Source: Stenotrophomonas maltophilia (GTDB lineage: Bacteria > Pseudomonadota > Gammaproteobacteria > Xanthomonadales > Xanthomonadaceae). From it: 64,000 nt of DNA. The DNA lies in contig DJBL01000073.1 in NCBI GenBank assembly GCA_002435595.1, positions 41,827 through 105,826 on the forward strand, given 5' to 3'. The position numbers and the translations under genes were made by a program. Under the pieces are notes generated by a model that saw only the letters and a program-made list of their open reading frames with translations, was not told the DNA's origin and made no database searches. Positions 53,450 to 61,887 of the stretch are shown in pieces (the first letter of the stretch is position 1; each line of letters starts with the position of its first letter).

Positions 53450-54817
53450 TTACGGGGCTGGCGCGAAGGTCAGCGTGGCAATCACGCCGCGCTCGTCGCC
53501 CGGGCGCACGCTCACCTGCCAGCCGTACAGATCGCACAGCCGGCTGACGATCGACAAGCCGATGCCGCCGCCCTGCGAATGACCGGCGTGGGTGCCGCGA
53601 TAGCCGCGCTGGAACAGCTTGGCCGCATCTTCCGCGCTCAGGCCGGGGCCGCTGTCGACCACGTCCACCTGGTTGCCATGGATGCGCACGCGCACCGAGC
53701 CGGTCTGCGAATACTTCACCGCGTTGCCGATCAGGTTGCCCAGGGCCACCGACAGCGCCGATTCCGGCGCATCGATGACCAGGTCACGATCGCCCTCCAG
53801 CACCAGCTCCAGCGGCTTGCCGCCGAGCTGGGCCCGGTGCGCATCGAGCAGCTGCTCGGCCACGCGCGCCACGTTGCTGCTGCCCTGCCCGCGCTCGTTG
53901 CGGGACAGCAGCAAGAGCGAGCCGATCAGATCGGTGCACTGCTGCTCGGCGCGCTGGATGCGCTGCAGGCGTTGCAGCACCTTCTCGTCCAGACCGGGCC
54001 GGGCCAGCAGCAGCTCGGTGGCACCGCGGATCACCGCCAACGGCGTCCGCAGCTCGTGGCTGACGTCGGCATTGAATTCGCGGTCGCGCTGGACCACTTC
54101 GGTCAGCCGCGAGGAGTAATCATCCAGGGCCTGGGCCAGCTGGCCCACTTCGTCGTCCGGGAAACGCGGGGCCAGCGGCTCCGGCTCGCTGGTGCCGCCG
54201 CGGTAGGCGCGCAGGCGCGCAGCCAGGTCGGACACCGGCTTCATCACCTTGGACGCCGACCACCAGCCCAGCACCAGCGACAGCACGCTGAACACCAGGA
54301 CGGAGATCAACAGCGCACGGTTGAGCTGGGCCTCCCCGCGCACGCTCTCGGTCATGTCGTAGGCCAGGAAGAACCAGGCTTCCGGGGTCTTGCGCACGGC
54401 CAGCTTGTAGGAGAACGGCTTGTTCTCCTCGTCGACCCCGCTGACGCTGTAGTTGCCAGGTGCGTAGGCCGCCCACTCCGGGCGCTCTTCGCGCACGCGG
54501 TCGAATTTGTCCTTGGAATAGGCGAACGCGCGGATCTGCTGGAACGGCAGATCCGGGCTGCGGCTCGGGTCGAGCTGGAACCGCATCGCGTATTCGTCGA
54601 TGTTGCGGTTCATCACGTCTTCCACCAGCTGGTTCTCCACGCGCGCGCGGGTCCAGTTGGTGGCAAACGCAAACAGCGCCGTCAGGCAGAAGCCCAACAG
54701 CGCAAATGACACGATGATGCGGCTGCGCAACCGGCGCCGATATGGCGCGCGGCGACGCTCCCCCTTGGCCGTCACCGGATCAGGCTTCCGGGGCGGCGAT
54801 GCGGTATCCGATGCCAT
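53450..54817 (-). CDS. vgrS: VgrS/ColS-like sensor histidine kinase
   Basis: 455 residues. Two helices (about 33-53 and 167-187) enclose a periplasmic sensor of about 110 residues that contains an E-x-x-E motif (Glu111 and Glu114 in REERPEWAAY), as in the iron-sensing VgrS of Xanthomonas. A HAMP linker follows, then His254 in 'FNADVSHELRTPLAVIRG'. The ATP-binding domain has 'LGNLIGNAVKYSQTG', 'DVVDSGPGLS' and 'GGGIGLSIVSRLCDLYGW'. ATG 54817 overlaps the regulator gene by 38 bases; GTG 54775, just after the regulator stop, is an alternative. The VgrS name rests on motif and gene position, not on alignment. Confidence 0.8.
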   Translation of the reverse strand: MASDTASPPRKPDPVTAKGERRRAPYRRRLRSRIIVSFALLGFCLTALFAFATNWTRARVENQLVEDVMNRNIDEYAMRFQLDPSRSPDLPFQQIRAFAYSKDKFDRVREERPEWAAYAPGNYSVSGVDEENKPFSYKLAVRKTPEAWFFLAYDMTESVRGEAQLNRALLISVLVFSVLSLVLGWWSASKVMKPVSDLAARLRAYRGGTSEPEPLAPRFPDDEVGQLAQALDDYSSRLTEVVQRDREFNADVSHELRTPLAVIRGATELLLARPGLDEKVLQRLQRIQRAEQQCTDLIGSLLLLSRNERGQGSSNVARVAEQLLDAHRAQLGGKPLELVLEGDRDLVIDAPESALSVALGNLIGNAVKYSQTGSVRVRIHGNQVDVVDSGPGLSAEDAAKLFQRGYRGTHAGHSQGGGIGLSIVSRLCDLYGWQVSVRPGDERGVIATLTFAPAP

Positions 54818-55457
54818 GGCGGGTCTGGATCAGCGGCACTTCGAACGGCTTGTCCACCACCGCACGCAGACCGTGGATATGCACGCGCAGCGAATCGGAG
54901 TCCGGCAGCTCTTCGCCCCACACGCGGGTTTCCAGCTCCTGACGGGTCACCACCGCCGGGGCGGCCTCCATCAGCGCCTGCAGGATCTTCAGCGCGGTCG
55001 GGTTGAGCTGCAGCAGCTTGCCCTGGCGACGCACTTCCAGCGTGTCCAGGTTGTACTCCAGGTCGCCGGTCTCCAGCACGCGGGTCTGCACGCCCTTGCC
55101 GCGACGCGAAAGCGCATTCAGGCGCACTTCCACTTCCTGCAGCGCGAACGGCTTGATCAGGTAATCGTCTGCACCGGAATCGAAACCGGCCAGCTTGTTG
55201 TCCAGCGAATCGCGGGCGGTGAGCATCAGCACCGGGGTCTGCTTGCGCGCTTCGTTGCGCAGCTTGCGGCAGACCTCGATCCCGTCCATGCCGGGCAGGT
55301 TCAGGTCGAGCACGATTGCATCGAATTCATGCACCACGGCAAGGTGCAGGCCGGTCACGCCGTCGGCGGCGAAATCCACGGTATGCCCGCGGTCTTCGAG
55401 GTAATCGCCCAGGTTGGCGGCGATGTCGCTGTTGTCTTCAATTACAAGAATTCGCAC
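54780..55457 (-). CDS. vgrR: VgrR/ColR-like OmpR-family response regulator
   Basis: 225 residues. The receiver domain has Asp51 in 'AIVLDLNLPGMDG', the acidic pair in 'VIEDNSDIAANLGDYL', and Lys in 'DDYLIKPFALQEVEVRL'. The winged-helix DNA-binding domain contains 'LQLNPTALKILQALMEAAPA' and 'SDSLRVHIHGLRAVVDKPFE' with 'IQTRHGIGYRI' at the end. GTG 55457 is preceded by AGAGGT. Cognate of the kinase immediately downstream. VgrR in Xanthomonas adjusts iron-uptake and related genes, which would fit the iron-type receptors in this window; this is inference. Confidence 0.85.
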   Translation of the reverse strand: MRILVIEDNSDIAANLGDYLEDRGHTVDFAADGVTGLHLAVVHEFDAIVLDLNLPGMDGIEVCRKLRNEARKQTPVLMLTARDSLDNKLAGFDSGADDYLIKPFALQEVEVRLNALSRRGKGVQTRVLETGDLEYNLDTLEVRRQGKLLQLNPTALKILQALMEAAPAVVTRQELETRVWGEELPDSDSLRVHIHGLRAVVDKPFEVPLIQTRHGIGYRIAAPEA

Positions 55458-55601
55458 TGTGACCTCTGTTTCATGAGGGATTGGCCCGGTCGGTGGCGCC
55501 GCGGTCGAAACCGCAGCGGACCACCCCCTTGCGCTGCCTGCTGAACGATACAGGCTTCATTGTTAACAGTAGACACCGGCCAGTGCCATGACAGCGTCAA
55601 A

Positions 55602-56072
55602 TCACTTGCCGGGGTTGAGGTTGTTGAACTGCTGGTGCTCGTTGAGCAGGGCACGGCCGTTGTCGGTGGCACGGCGGCGCTGGGCCACGGTGGTGCACAC
55701 GCTCTGCTGCATGTTGCTGCCGGTGCTGCGCTCGCGGCGGCAGACCAGCCGGCTGTCTTCCTTGGCCTTGGTCATCACGGTGTTGACCAGCTCCTGGTCG
55801 TTGAACACCGCAGTGCGGTCCTCGGGACTGAGCTCGCTGGACAGGGTGTGGCCTTCCATCTTCTGCTGGATCCGGCCAAGCGCCTGCTGCACGCGGCCCT
55901 TGTCGTCCTGGCTGATTTCGCTGTAGCTCTCGCTGTTGAGCGCGGCCTTGACCCGGTCCACCTGGGCGGCCACCGGTTCGGACTCGGTCATCTTGACCAC
56001 ATCCTCGCCACGCTTGGCCTGGGCGGTACCCGCCACAAGCAGGGCAAGGACAAAAACGGTATATCGACGCAT
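55602..56072 (-). CDS. Small secreted protein of unknown function
   Basis: 156 residues. The signal peptide MRRYTVFVLALLVAGTAQA is followed by a strongly helical, charged mature chain ('VKAALNSESYSEISQDDKGR', 'VQQALGRIQQKMEGHTLSSE') and two Cys (RLVCRRE, SVCTTVAQ) that may form one disulfide. ATG 56072 has GGAG 9 bases before it; an in-frame start 21 codons upstream lacks a signal. It lies 144 bp upstream of vgrR on the same strand, so a shared transcript is possible. Family unknown to me. Confidence 0.78.
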   Translation of the reverse strand: MRRYTVFVLALLVAGTAQAKRGEDVVKMTESEPVAAQVDRVKAALNSESYSEISQDDKGRVQQALGRIQQKMEGHTLSSELSPEDRTAVFNDQELVNTVMTKAKEDSRLVCRRERSTGSNMQQSVCTTVAQRRRATDNGRALLNEHQQFNNLNPGK

Positions 56073-56185
56073 TGTCAAAACTCCATCCTTCCATGAACGA
56101 AACGCAACTGTACGAGTCCGCGGAACGGCGAACAAGGGACTGATGGCAGGGGGGCGGCGGCGCTACGCGCCGCGCCGACGCCGCA

Positions 56186-56216
56186 TAAAAAGGCCCAGAC
56201 GGAAACCGCCTGGGCC
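56186..56216 (-). terminator. Rho-independent terminator of rimK
   Basis: On the minus strand GGCCCAGGCGG-TTT-CCGTCTGGGCC followed by TTTTTA, about 115 bases after the rimK stop. Confidence 0.8.
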
Positions 56217-56332
56217 TGAAGTGTGTTCCCGATTACCGATCCTGCTGAGGAGGGCAGAGCTGCGGTTTGTCGAAGCCTACGCCGGGGGCGATTAAAGCCT
56301 CGTTAAAACCGCAGAATCTTTCCGTAAAACCC

Positions 56333-57226
56333 TCAAGCCTTTGAATTTGCAGGCTTTTTCATGCCGGCGACATGGTCGATGATGCGCCCGGCCAGGTCGG
56401 TCTGGCAGATCGCTTCGATCCCCTCCAGACCCGGCGTGGAGTTGACCTCCAGCACCAGCGGGCCGCGACTGGAGCGGATCAGGTCCACGCCCGCCACGCC
56501 CAACCCCAGCGCCTTGGCCGAGCGCACCGCGACCTGCTGTTCGGCCCGGCTGGCCTTCGCCGCCCGGGCGCTGCCGCCGGCATGCAGGTTGGAGCGGAAG
56601 TCGCCCTCCGGGGCCTGGCGCTGCATCGCCCCCACCACCTGGTCGCCGACCACCAGGCAACGCAGGTCCGCGCCCTGCGCCTCGCCGATGAATTCCTGCA
56701 TCAGGAAGTTGGCATACAGCCCGCGCAGGGCCTCCACGATGCCGCGCGAGGCGCTGGCCTTCTCGGTCAGGATCACTCCCCTGCCCTGGGTGCCTTCGTT
56801 GAGCTTCACCACGTGCGGCGGCGGGCCCAGCATGGACAGCAGGTCGACGGTGTCGTCGGGGTTGTCGCCGAACACGGTCACCGGCATGTCGATGCCCTTG
56901 GAGGCCAGGATCTGGTGCGCGCGCAGCTTGTCGCGGGCGCGCAGGATGGCATCGGACGGATTGGGCGTGCGCGCACCCATCATCTCGAACTGGCGCAGCA
57001 CGGCAGTGCCGTAACGGGTCACCGAGGCACCGATGCGCGGGATGACCGCATCCACGCCGGTGATCGGCCGCCCCTTGTAGTGCATGGTGAAACCGTCGGC
57101 GGCGATGCGCATGTAACAGCGCAGCGGATCGAGGATGCGCACAGTGTGGCCGCGCGCGCGTGCGGCTTCCACCAGGCGACGCGTGGAGTACAGCTTGCTG
57201 TTGCGGGACAGGATGGCGAGTTTCAT
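56333..57226 (-). CDS. rimK: Ribosomal protein S6--L-glutamate ligase RimK
   Basis: A 297-residue ATP-grasp ligase adding glutamates to the C-terminus of ribosomal protein S6. The N-terminus is 'KLAILSRNSKLYSTRRLVEA'. ATP-grasp residues are in 'PPHVVKLNEGTQGRGVILTE', 'NFLMQEFIGEAQGADLRCLV', and 'GVAGVDLIRSSRGPLVLEVN' with the metal-binding E-V-N-S. Length and motifs fit RimK. ATG 57226 begins the conserved N-terminus. The gene stands alone between an empty region and its terminator. Confidence 0.92.
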   Translation of the reverse strand: MKLAILSRNSKLYSTRRLVEAARARGHTVRILDPLRCYMRIAADGFTMHYKGRPITGVDAVIPRIGASVTRYGTAVLRQFEMMGARTPNPSDAILRARDKLRAHQILASKGIDMPVTVFGDNPDDTVDLLSMLGPPPHVVKLNEGTQGRGVILTEKASASRGIVEALRGLYANFLMQEFIGEAQGADLRCLVVGDQVVGAMQRQAPEGDFRSNLHAGGSARAAKASRAEQQVAVRSAKALGLGVAGVDLIRSSRGPLVLEVNSTPGLEGIEAICQTDLAGRIIDHVAGMKKPANSKA

Positions 57227-57845
57227 CGCGGTGGGCGTATGGGGCCGGAAAGCGCGAAGCATAGCCTGCGCGGTGCACGCCGCGATGAGGATCGGGCGAC
57301 GCCCGGCGACGCCCCGGGTTCATGGCAAGGAAAGCGCCCGCAATACCCCCGAAAGGGGGGCCTCTTCGACCAGGAGGCAGGACAGCAGCACGTTCCAGCA
57401 GACCCCCGTGCGGTGCATCGACCGCTTCCCGGGCGGCGTGGCGCGCACCGCTGTTGCGCAGGCCCATTGAAGGAACGAACGCGAGCGCCACGCAGGCGCT
57501 GACGATGCGGAAACGTCAAACAGGGACTACCCCATGCACCCAAACCGCAATGATCGGTACATCACCTCGCAAGGGGTGGTCCATTGCGGGCCGGCGTCAC
57601 TTCGCGCACGAATGGAAGCCGCGCTTGACCCTCTTTTCATAGCCGGAGAAGCAGGCGATACACCTCGTATCGACACTTACAGGGAGCCGATCCAGCACCC
57701 CGATGGACATACCGTCCCGAAAGCGGCTTGGGCGCCGCTGACCTGAAATCCGGGGTCGAACGCCAACATTGACGTCGCAGGAGCAAATTGCGGAGCGGCG
57801 CGGATGTCGCCGAGCGCCTTCAATCCCCGAAAGTACTGGGGGACA
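57227..57845. other. Gene-free stretch between rimK and tRNA-Gly
   Basis: About 620 bp. It contains a short palindrome CCCCCGAAAGGGGG near 57345 and a 70-codon plus-strand frame (57534-57746, starting MHPNRNDRYITSQGVV) without a good ribosome-binding site. I see no known domain in it. The region may hold the rimK promoter and tRNA processing sequences or a remnant of a former gene. Confidence 0.45.
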
Positions 57846-57919
57846 TGGAGCGGGTGAAGGGAATCGAACCCTCGTCAGTAGCTTGGGAAGCTACAGCTCT
57901 ACCATTGAGCTACACCCGC
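57846..57919 (-). tRNA. glyT: tRNA-Gly (CCC anticodon)
   Basis: A complete cloverleaf on the minus strand. The 7 bp acceptor GCGGGTG pairs with CACCCGC. D-arm GCTC/GAGC, anticodon arm GTAGC-TTCCCAA-GCTAC with anticodon CCC, and T-arm GAGGG-TTCGATT-CCCTT. The discriminator T is followed by a genome-encoded CCA (57848-57846). It decodes GGG codons. Confidence 0.95.
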
Positions 57920-57952
57920 GTGGCGCCGGACAAGTCTATGCGGGGGAGCGGT

Positions 57953-57985
57953 CAAAAGGCAACGGGCGGCATTGGGCCGCCCGTT
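57953..57985 (-). terminator. Terminator of the esterase gene
   Basis: On the minus strand AACGGGCGGC and GCCGCCCGTT pair across CCAAT, followed by GCCTTTTG, about 60 bases after the esterase stop. Confidence 0.75.
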
Positions 57986-58044
57986 GCATCCGGCGTTCGC
58001 CGGCCGTGCGCGGCGCCCTGGAAAGGGGCGCTGCGCAGGATGGA

Positions 58045-59886
58045 TCAGAAGCTGCCGCTGAAGCTGGCGAACAGGGTCACGTCACGCGCACGCTTCTGCA
58101 GCGTGGTGGTGCTCATGCCGATGTTGCTCTGCAGGCCGCCCAGCTTGACGCGTGCGCCCATCACGGCGGTCACGTAGTCCTTGTCGAACTCCAGGCCCGG
58201 CACCTTGTACATGCCCACGTCCGGCATCGACTGCAGCCATGCGCTGGCCTGCTGGCCGTCTTCGAACTCGTGGTCGTAGGTGACCTGCACGTACGGGGTC
58301 ACGGTGCTGCCCTCGAAGCGGGCCTGCCAGCCGAGGCGACCGACGGTGGAGTCGACGTCCTGGTTGGCATAGCCCAGCGCGGTGGCGCTCGGGTTGCTTT
58401 CGGCATAACCGTCCAGCTTGACCTTCTGCCAGATCACCGCGGCGATCGGGCCGTGGCGGAAGCCGCCCTCGAAGTGCGACTGGCCACCGAAATCGTAACC
58501 GGCGTTCAGCGCGACGGTCAGGTTGCTGCCTTCCGGGGACCCTTCATGGGTACGGGTGACCGGACCCAGCTGGACCTTACGGGTGACGTCGTAGTCCAGC
58601 CAGCTGTAGCTGACCTGGCCGTTGACCCACGCGTGCTGGCCGTACCAGCCGGCGAACAGGCCCAGCGAGGTGTCGGACTGGGTGAAGTCGCCCTTGCTGT
58701 TGCCGAAGTCGGCATCCATGCGGCCGTAGCCGGCGAAACCGCCCAGCACCATGCCGTCGCGCGCCCAATCCACGCCGAACAGGCCGGCCGGGGCCAGGCC
58801 GTCGTACAGGTCGGCGTGGGCGTAGCGCTGCATGTCGCCACGCACGTTGCCCCACCAGGACATGCCGTCCTCCGGGCGACCGCCCAGGTGCAGGCTGACC
58901 TGGTCGGCGCGCGCACGGCCGATGGTCTGCGCCGAATGGGTCAGGATCTGCTGGTTGCGCGGGGCTTCCAGGATCGACAGGGTGTACTGGCCCAGCATTT
59001 CGTGGGTGGCCGAGGTCGGGTGCACGCCGTCGGCGAACACGTAGGTGCTGGCCGCGCTCGGGGTGGCGTAGCTGGTCGGGTTGCAGGTCAGCGACGAGGC
59101 GGTGGTGCAGGCCGGGTTGGTCACGTTGAGGAACCCGTACTGGCCCGGGTTGGCGACGATTTCCTGCAGGATGTGGAAGGTGTCCACCGGGATCACCTGC
59201 AGGCCGGCGGCCTTCAGGCCACCGAACAGGGCGTCGTTGTACGCCTTGGCCAGGGCGGTGCCGGCGGCCATGCCGGCCGGGCCACCGGCGCGGGCGCCCG
59301 GGGTCAGGCCGACGTCGGGAATGGTCGGCACCACGATGTACTCGGCACCCGCGGCCTTCAGCGTGCCGACGATGCCGACCTGGTCGGTGACCGCGTTGGT
59401 CAGGGTGGAGACCAGCGGGGCGCCGGCCTGGATGGCGAACAGGTCATTGGCACCGCCCCAGACGGTGTACAGCGCGTTCGGGTCGGCCTTGCCGCCGTTG
59501 GCCGCCAGGTACTGCGCGGTCTGGGTCTTGAGCGAGTACACCGGCACCGCAGGGGTACCGGCCGCCAGCACCTGGTTGGTGTCCACGCCGACGCGGGCGC
59601 CACCGATGGCGTAGTTGTCACCGTTCTGGCCATTGCCATGCGCCGATGCGTTGGTGCCGTAGTAGTTGGCCACGTACTGGGCGTAGGTCCAGCCCGGGTT
59701 GGTGGTGAACTGGCCGGTCACCGGCTGCACGGCGGCCGGCAGCAGCGGGCGGAAGTACCCGGCGTCGGTCAGGCTGTCACCGATGAACACGGTCTTGGTG
59801 TACGGCGACTGCGCCATGGCCGGCGCGGCGGCCAGCGCGATGGCCACGGCCATGAGGGAACGCAGGGGACGCTTGCTGATCTGCAT
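58045..59886 (-). CDS. estA: GDSL-type esterase autotransporter (EstA-like)
   Basis: 613 residues. The signal peptide ends LAAAPAMA. The GDSL esterase passenger follows with the nucleophile Ser38 in 'KTVFIGDSLTDAGYFRPLL', block III 'YTVWGGANDLFAIQ' and block V 'YVFADGVHPTSATHEMLGQY' with the catalytic D-x-x-H. From about residue 340 a 12-strand autotransporter beta-barrel begins ('GMSWWGNVRGDMQRYA', 'WDYDVTRKVQL'-like strands) and ends in '...ATLFASFSGSF'-like terminal Phe. It is probably displayed on the outer membrane and hydrolyses esters. Start ATG 59886 has AAGGAGC before it. Confidence 0.92.
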   Translation of the reverse strand: MQISKRPLRSLMAVAIALAAAPAMAQSPYTKTVFIGDSLTDAGYFRPLLPAAVQPVTGQFTTNPGWTYAQYVANYYGTNASAHGNGQNGDNYAIGGARVGVDTNQVLAAGTPAVPVYSLKTQTAQYLAANGGKADPNALYTVWGGANDLFAIQAGAPLVSTLTNAVTDQVGIVGTLKAAGAEYIVVPTIPDVGLTPGARAGGPAGMAAGTALAKAYNDALFGGLKAAGLQVIPVDTFHILQEIVANPGQYGFLNVTNPACTTASSLTCNPTSYATPSAASTYVFADGVHPTSATHEMLGQYTLSILEAPRNQQILTHSAQTIGRARADQVSLHLGGRPEDGMSWWGNVRGDMQRYAHADLYDGLAPAGLFGVDWARDGMVLGGFAGYGRMDADFGNSKGDFTQSDTSLGLFAGWYGQHAWVNGQVSYSWLDYDVTRKVQLGPVTRTHEGSPEGSNLTVALNAGYDFGGQSHFEGGFRHGPIAAVIWQKVKLDGYAESNPSATALGYANQDVDSTVGRLGWQARFEGSTVTPYVQVTYDHEFEDGQQASAWLQSMPDVGMYKVPGLEFDKDYVTAVMGARVKLGGLQSNIGMSTTTLQKRARDVTLFASFSGSF

Positions 59887-60088
59887 GTAAAGCTCCTTGA
59901 AAGGGGGTAACCACCGACGTACGCCGGCGCACGGTGTAATGGTTTCACCGCACCCAGGCCATTTCACGCTGCGTTGCCGCATGAAATGCCCAGGGCGCCG
60001 GCCAGCCCCCGCCATGATGACCTCCGCCAGCCTGGCGAGGGGGTCGGCAAGGGTACGCAGTCCGGCGCCATTGAGGGACAATGGCGGC

Positions 60089-60289
60089 ATGAACATCGTG
60101 CTCAACGGCGACACCCGCCAGCTTCCGCAAAGCGCCACCGTGCTGGACCTGCTGCAGAACGAGAACCTGCTCGAGCGCCGCGTCGCCGTCGAGGTCAATG
60201 GCGAGATCGTCACCCGCAGCCGCCATGCCGACCATGCCCTGCAGGACGGTGACGTGGTCGAGATCGTGCATGCGCTCGGCGGCGGCTGA
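60089..60289 (+). CDS. thiS: Sulfur carrier protein ThiS
   Basis: 66 residues, ubiquitin-like fold. It begins MNIVLNGDTRQLPQSATVLD and ends in ALGGG, so a diglycine tail is present for adenylation and thiocarboxylate formation. It donates sulfur to the thiazole of thiamine with ThiG. Start ATG 60089 (GGCGGC before it). No TPP riboswitch-like sequence was noticed upstream. Confidence 0.93.
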   Translation: MNIVLNGDTRQLPQSATVLDLLQNENLLERRVAVEVNGEIVTRSRHADHALQDGDVVEIVHALGGG

Positions 60290-60331
60290 CGGGCGCAGCA
60301 TCGCGACGCGTGATAGGCGATAATTCAGCGC

Positions 60332-61126
60332 ATGAATGCACCTGCCCCTACTGATTCGCTGGTGATCGCCGGCAAGACCTATGCTTCCCGACTGCTCACC
60401 GGCACCGGCAAGTTCAAGGATCTGGAAGAAACCCGCCTGGCCACCGAGGCCGCAGGCGCCCGGATCGTCACCGTGGCGATCCGCCGCACCAACATCGGGC
60501 AGAACCCGGGCGAGCCGAACCTGCTCGACGTGCTGCCGCCGGACCGCTACACCATCCTGCCCAACACCGCCGGCTGCTACACCGCCGAGGATGCGGTGCG
60601 CACCTGCCGCCTGGCGCGCGAGCTGCTCGACGGGCACAACCTGACCAAACTGGAAGTGCTGGGCGACCAGAAGACCCTCTACCCGGACGTGGTCCAGACC
60701 CTCAAGGCGGCCGAGCAGCTGGTCAAGGACGGCTTCGAGGTGATGGTCTACACCTCCGATGATCCGATCCTGGCCAAGCGCCTGGAAGAGATCGGCTGCG
60801 CCGCGGTGATGCCGCTGGCCGCGCCGATCGGCTCGGGCCTGGGCATCCAGAACAAGTACAACCTGCTGCAGATCATCGAAGACGCCAAGGTGCCGATCAT
60901 CGTCGACGCCGGCGTGGGCACCGCCTCCGACGCGGCGATCGCGATGGAGCTGGGCTGCGATGGCGTGCTGATGAACACCGCCATCGCCGGCGCGCGCCAC
61001 CCGATCCTGATGGCCAGCGCGATGCGCAAGGCCGTCGAGGCCGGGCGCGAGGCGTTCCTGGCCGGGCGCATCCCGCGCAAGCGCTACGCCAGCGCGTCCT
61101 CGCCGGCTGACGGGTTGATCGGCTGA
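60332..61126 (+). CDS. thiG: Thiazole synthase ThiG
   Basis: 264 residues, TIM barrel. It makes the thiazole phosphate moiety of thiamine from deoxyxylulose phosphate, dehydroglycine and the ThiS thiocarboxylate. 'SRLLTGTGKFKDLEETRLAT', the phosphate-binding 'PLAAPIGSGLGIQNKYNL' and 'DAGVGTASDAAIAMELGCDG' are conserved, and the Schiff-base Lys is in 'LTKLEVLGDQKTLYPDV'. It follows thiS by 42 bp and its stop TGA overlaps trmB ATG by one base. Confidence 0.96.
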   Translation: MNAPAPTDSLVIAGKTYASRLLTGTGKFKDLEETRLATEAAGARIVTVAIRRTNIGQNPGEPNLLDVLPPDRYTILPNTAGCYTAEDAVRTCRLARELLDGHNLTKLEVLGDQKTLYPDVVQTLKAAEQLVKDGFEVMVYTSDDPILAKRLEEIGCAAVMPLAAPIGSGLGIQNKYNLLQIIEDAKVPIIVDAGVGTASDAAIAMELGCDGVLMNTAIAGARHPILMASAMRKAVEAGREAFLAGRIPRKRYASASSPADGLIG

Positions 61127-61860
61127 TGACCAATCCCTTCGACAGCGCCGGCGCCAAGGCGCCGCCCAAGCCCTTCACCGTCACCGAGGGCCGCCGCGAG
61201 GTGCGCAGCTTCGTGTTGCGCCAGGGCCGCTTCACCCCGGCCCAGCAGCGTGCCTTCGATGACCGTTGGCCGCGCTTCGGCCTGGACTTCACCGGTGAGC
61301 CGCGCGACCTGGATGCCACCTTCGGGCGCGATGCGCGCAAGGTGCTGGAGATCGGCTTCGGCAACGGTGCCGCGCTGCGCTTTGCCGCCCAGCAGGACCC
61401 CGGCCGCGACTACATCGGTCTGGAAGTGCATGCCCCGGGCGTGGGCCGCCTGCTCAACGCACTGGCCGAGGACAACGCCGACCACGTGCGCCTGTACCAC
61501 CACGATGCGGTGGAGGTGCTGGAAAAGGAAATCGCCGATGGCGCGCTGGATGAAGTGCGCATCTATTTCCCCGATCCCTGGCACAAGAAGCGCCACAACA
61601 AGCGCCGCCTGATCCAGCCGGCCTTCGCCGACCTGCTGGTGCGCAAGCTGCGCGTGGGCGGCCGCCTGCACTGCGCCACCGACTGGGAAGATTACGCCGA
61701 GCAGATGTGGGAGGTGCTCGACGCCACCGTCGGGCTCAGCAACCGCGCCGGTCCGCGCGGCCAAGTGGAACGCCCCGAATGGCGCCCGCAGACCCACTTC
61801 GAAACCCGTGGCCAGAAGCTCGGTCATGGCGTGTGGGACCTGCTGTACGACCGCACCTGA
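61126..61860 (+). CDS. trmB: tRNA (guanine-N7)-methyltransferase TrmB
   Basis: A 244-residue SAM enzyme that methylates G46 of tRNA. Motif I is in 'VLEIGFGNGAALRFAAQQDP'. The tRNA-binding and catalytic 'VRIYFPDPWHKKRHNKRRLI' is the family signature, followed by 'PQTHFETRGQKLGHGVWDLL' at the end. The overlap with thiG suggests one thiS-thiG-trmB operon. Confidence 0.95.
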   Translation: MTNPFDSAGAKAPPKPFTVTEGRREVRSFVLRQGRFTPAQQRAFDDRWPRFGLDFTGEPRDLDATFGRDARKVLEIGFGNGAALRFAAQQDPGRDYIGLEVHAPGVGRLLNALAEDNADHVRLYHHDAVEVLEKEIADGALDEVRIYFPDPWHKKRHNKRRLIQPAFADLLVRKLRVGGRLHCATDWEDYAEQMWEVLDATVGLSNRAGPRGQVERPEWRPQTHFETRGQKLGHGVWDLLYDRT

Positions 61861-61887
61861 TCCTGGCCCAAGGAACCGCGCCACCCC

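Noticed and set aside
57534..57746. A 70-residue plus-strand protein (MHPNRNDRYITSQG...)
   Set aside because: No ribosome-binding site, no known domain and no neighbour context; kept only as a note in the gene-free stretch.
59887..60088. TPP riboswitch before thiS-thiG
   Set aside because: No conserved TPP aptamer segments (such as CTGAGA and the matching P4/P5 motifs) were seen in the 200 bp upstream.
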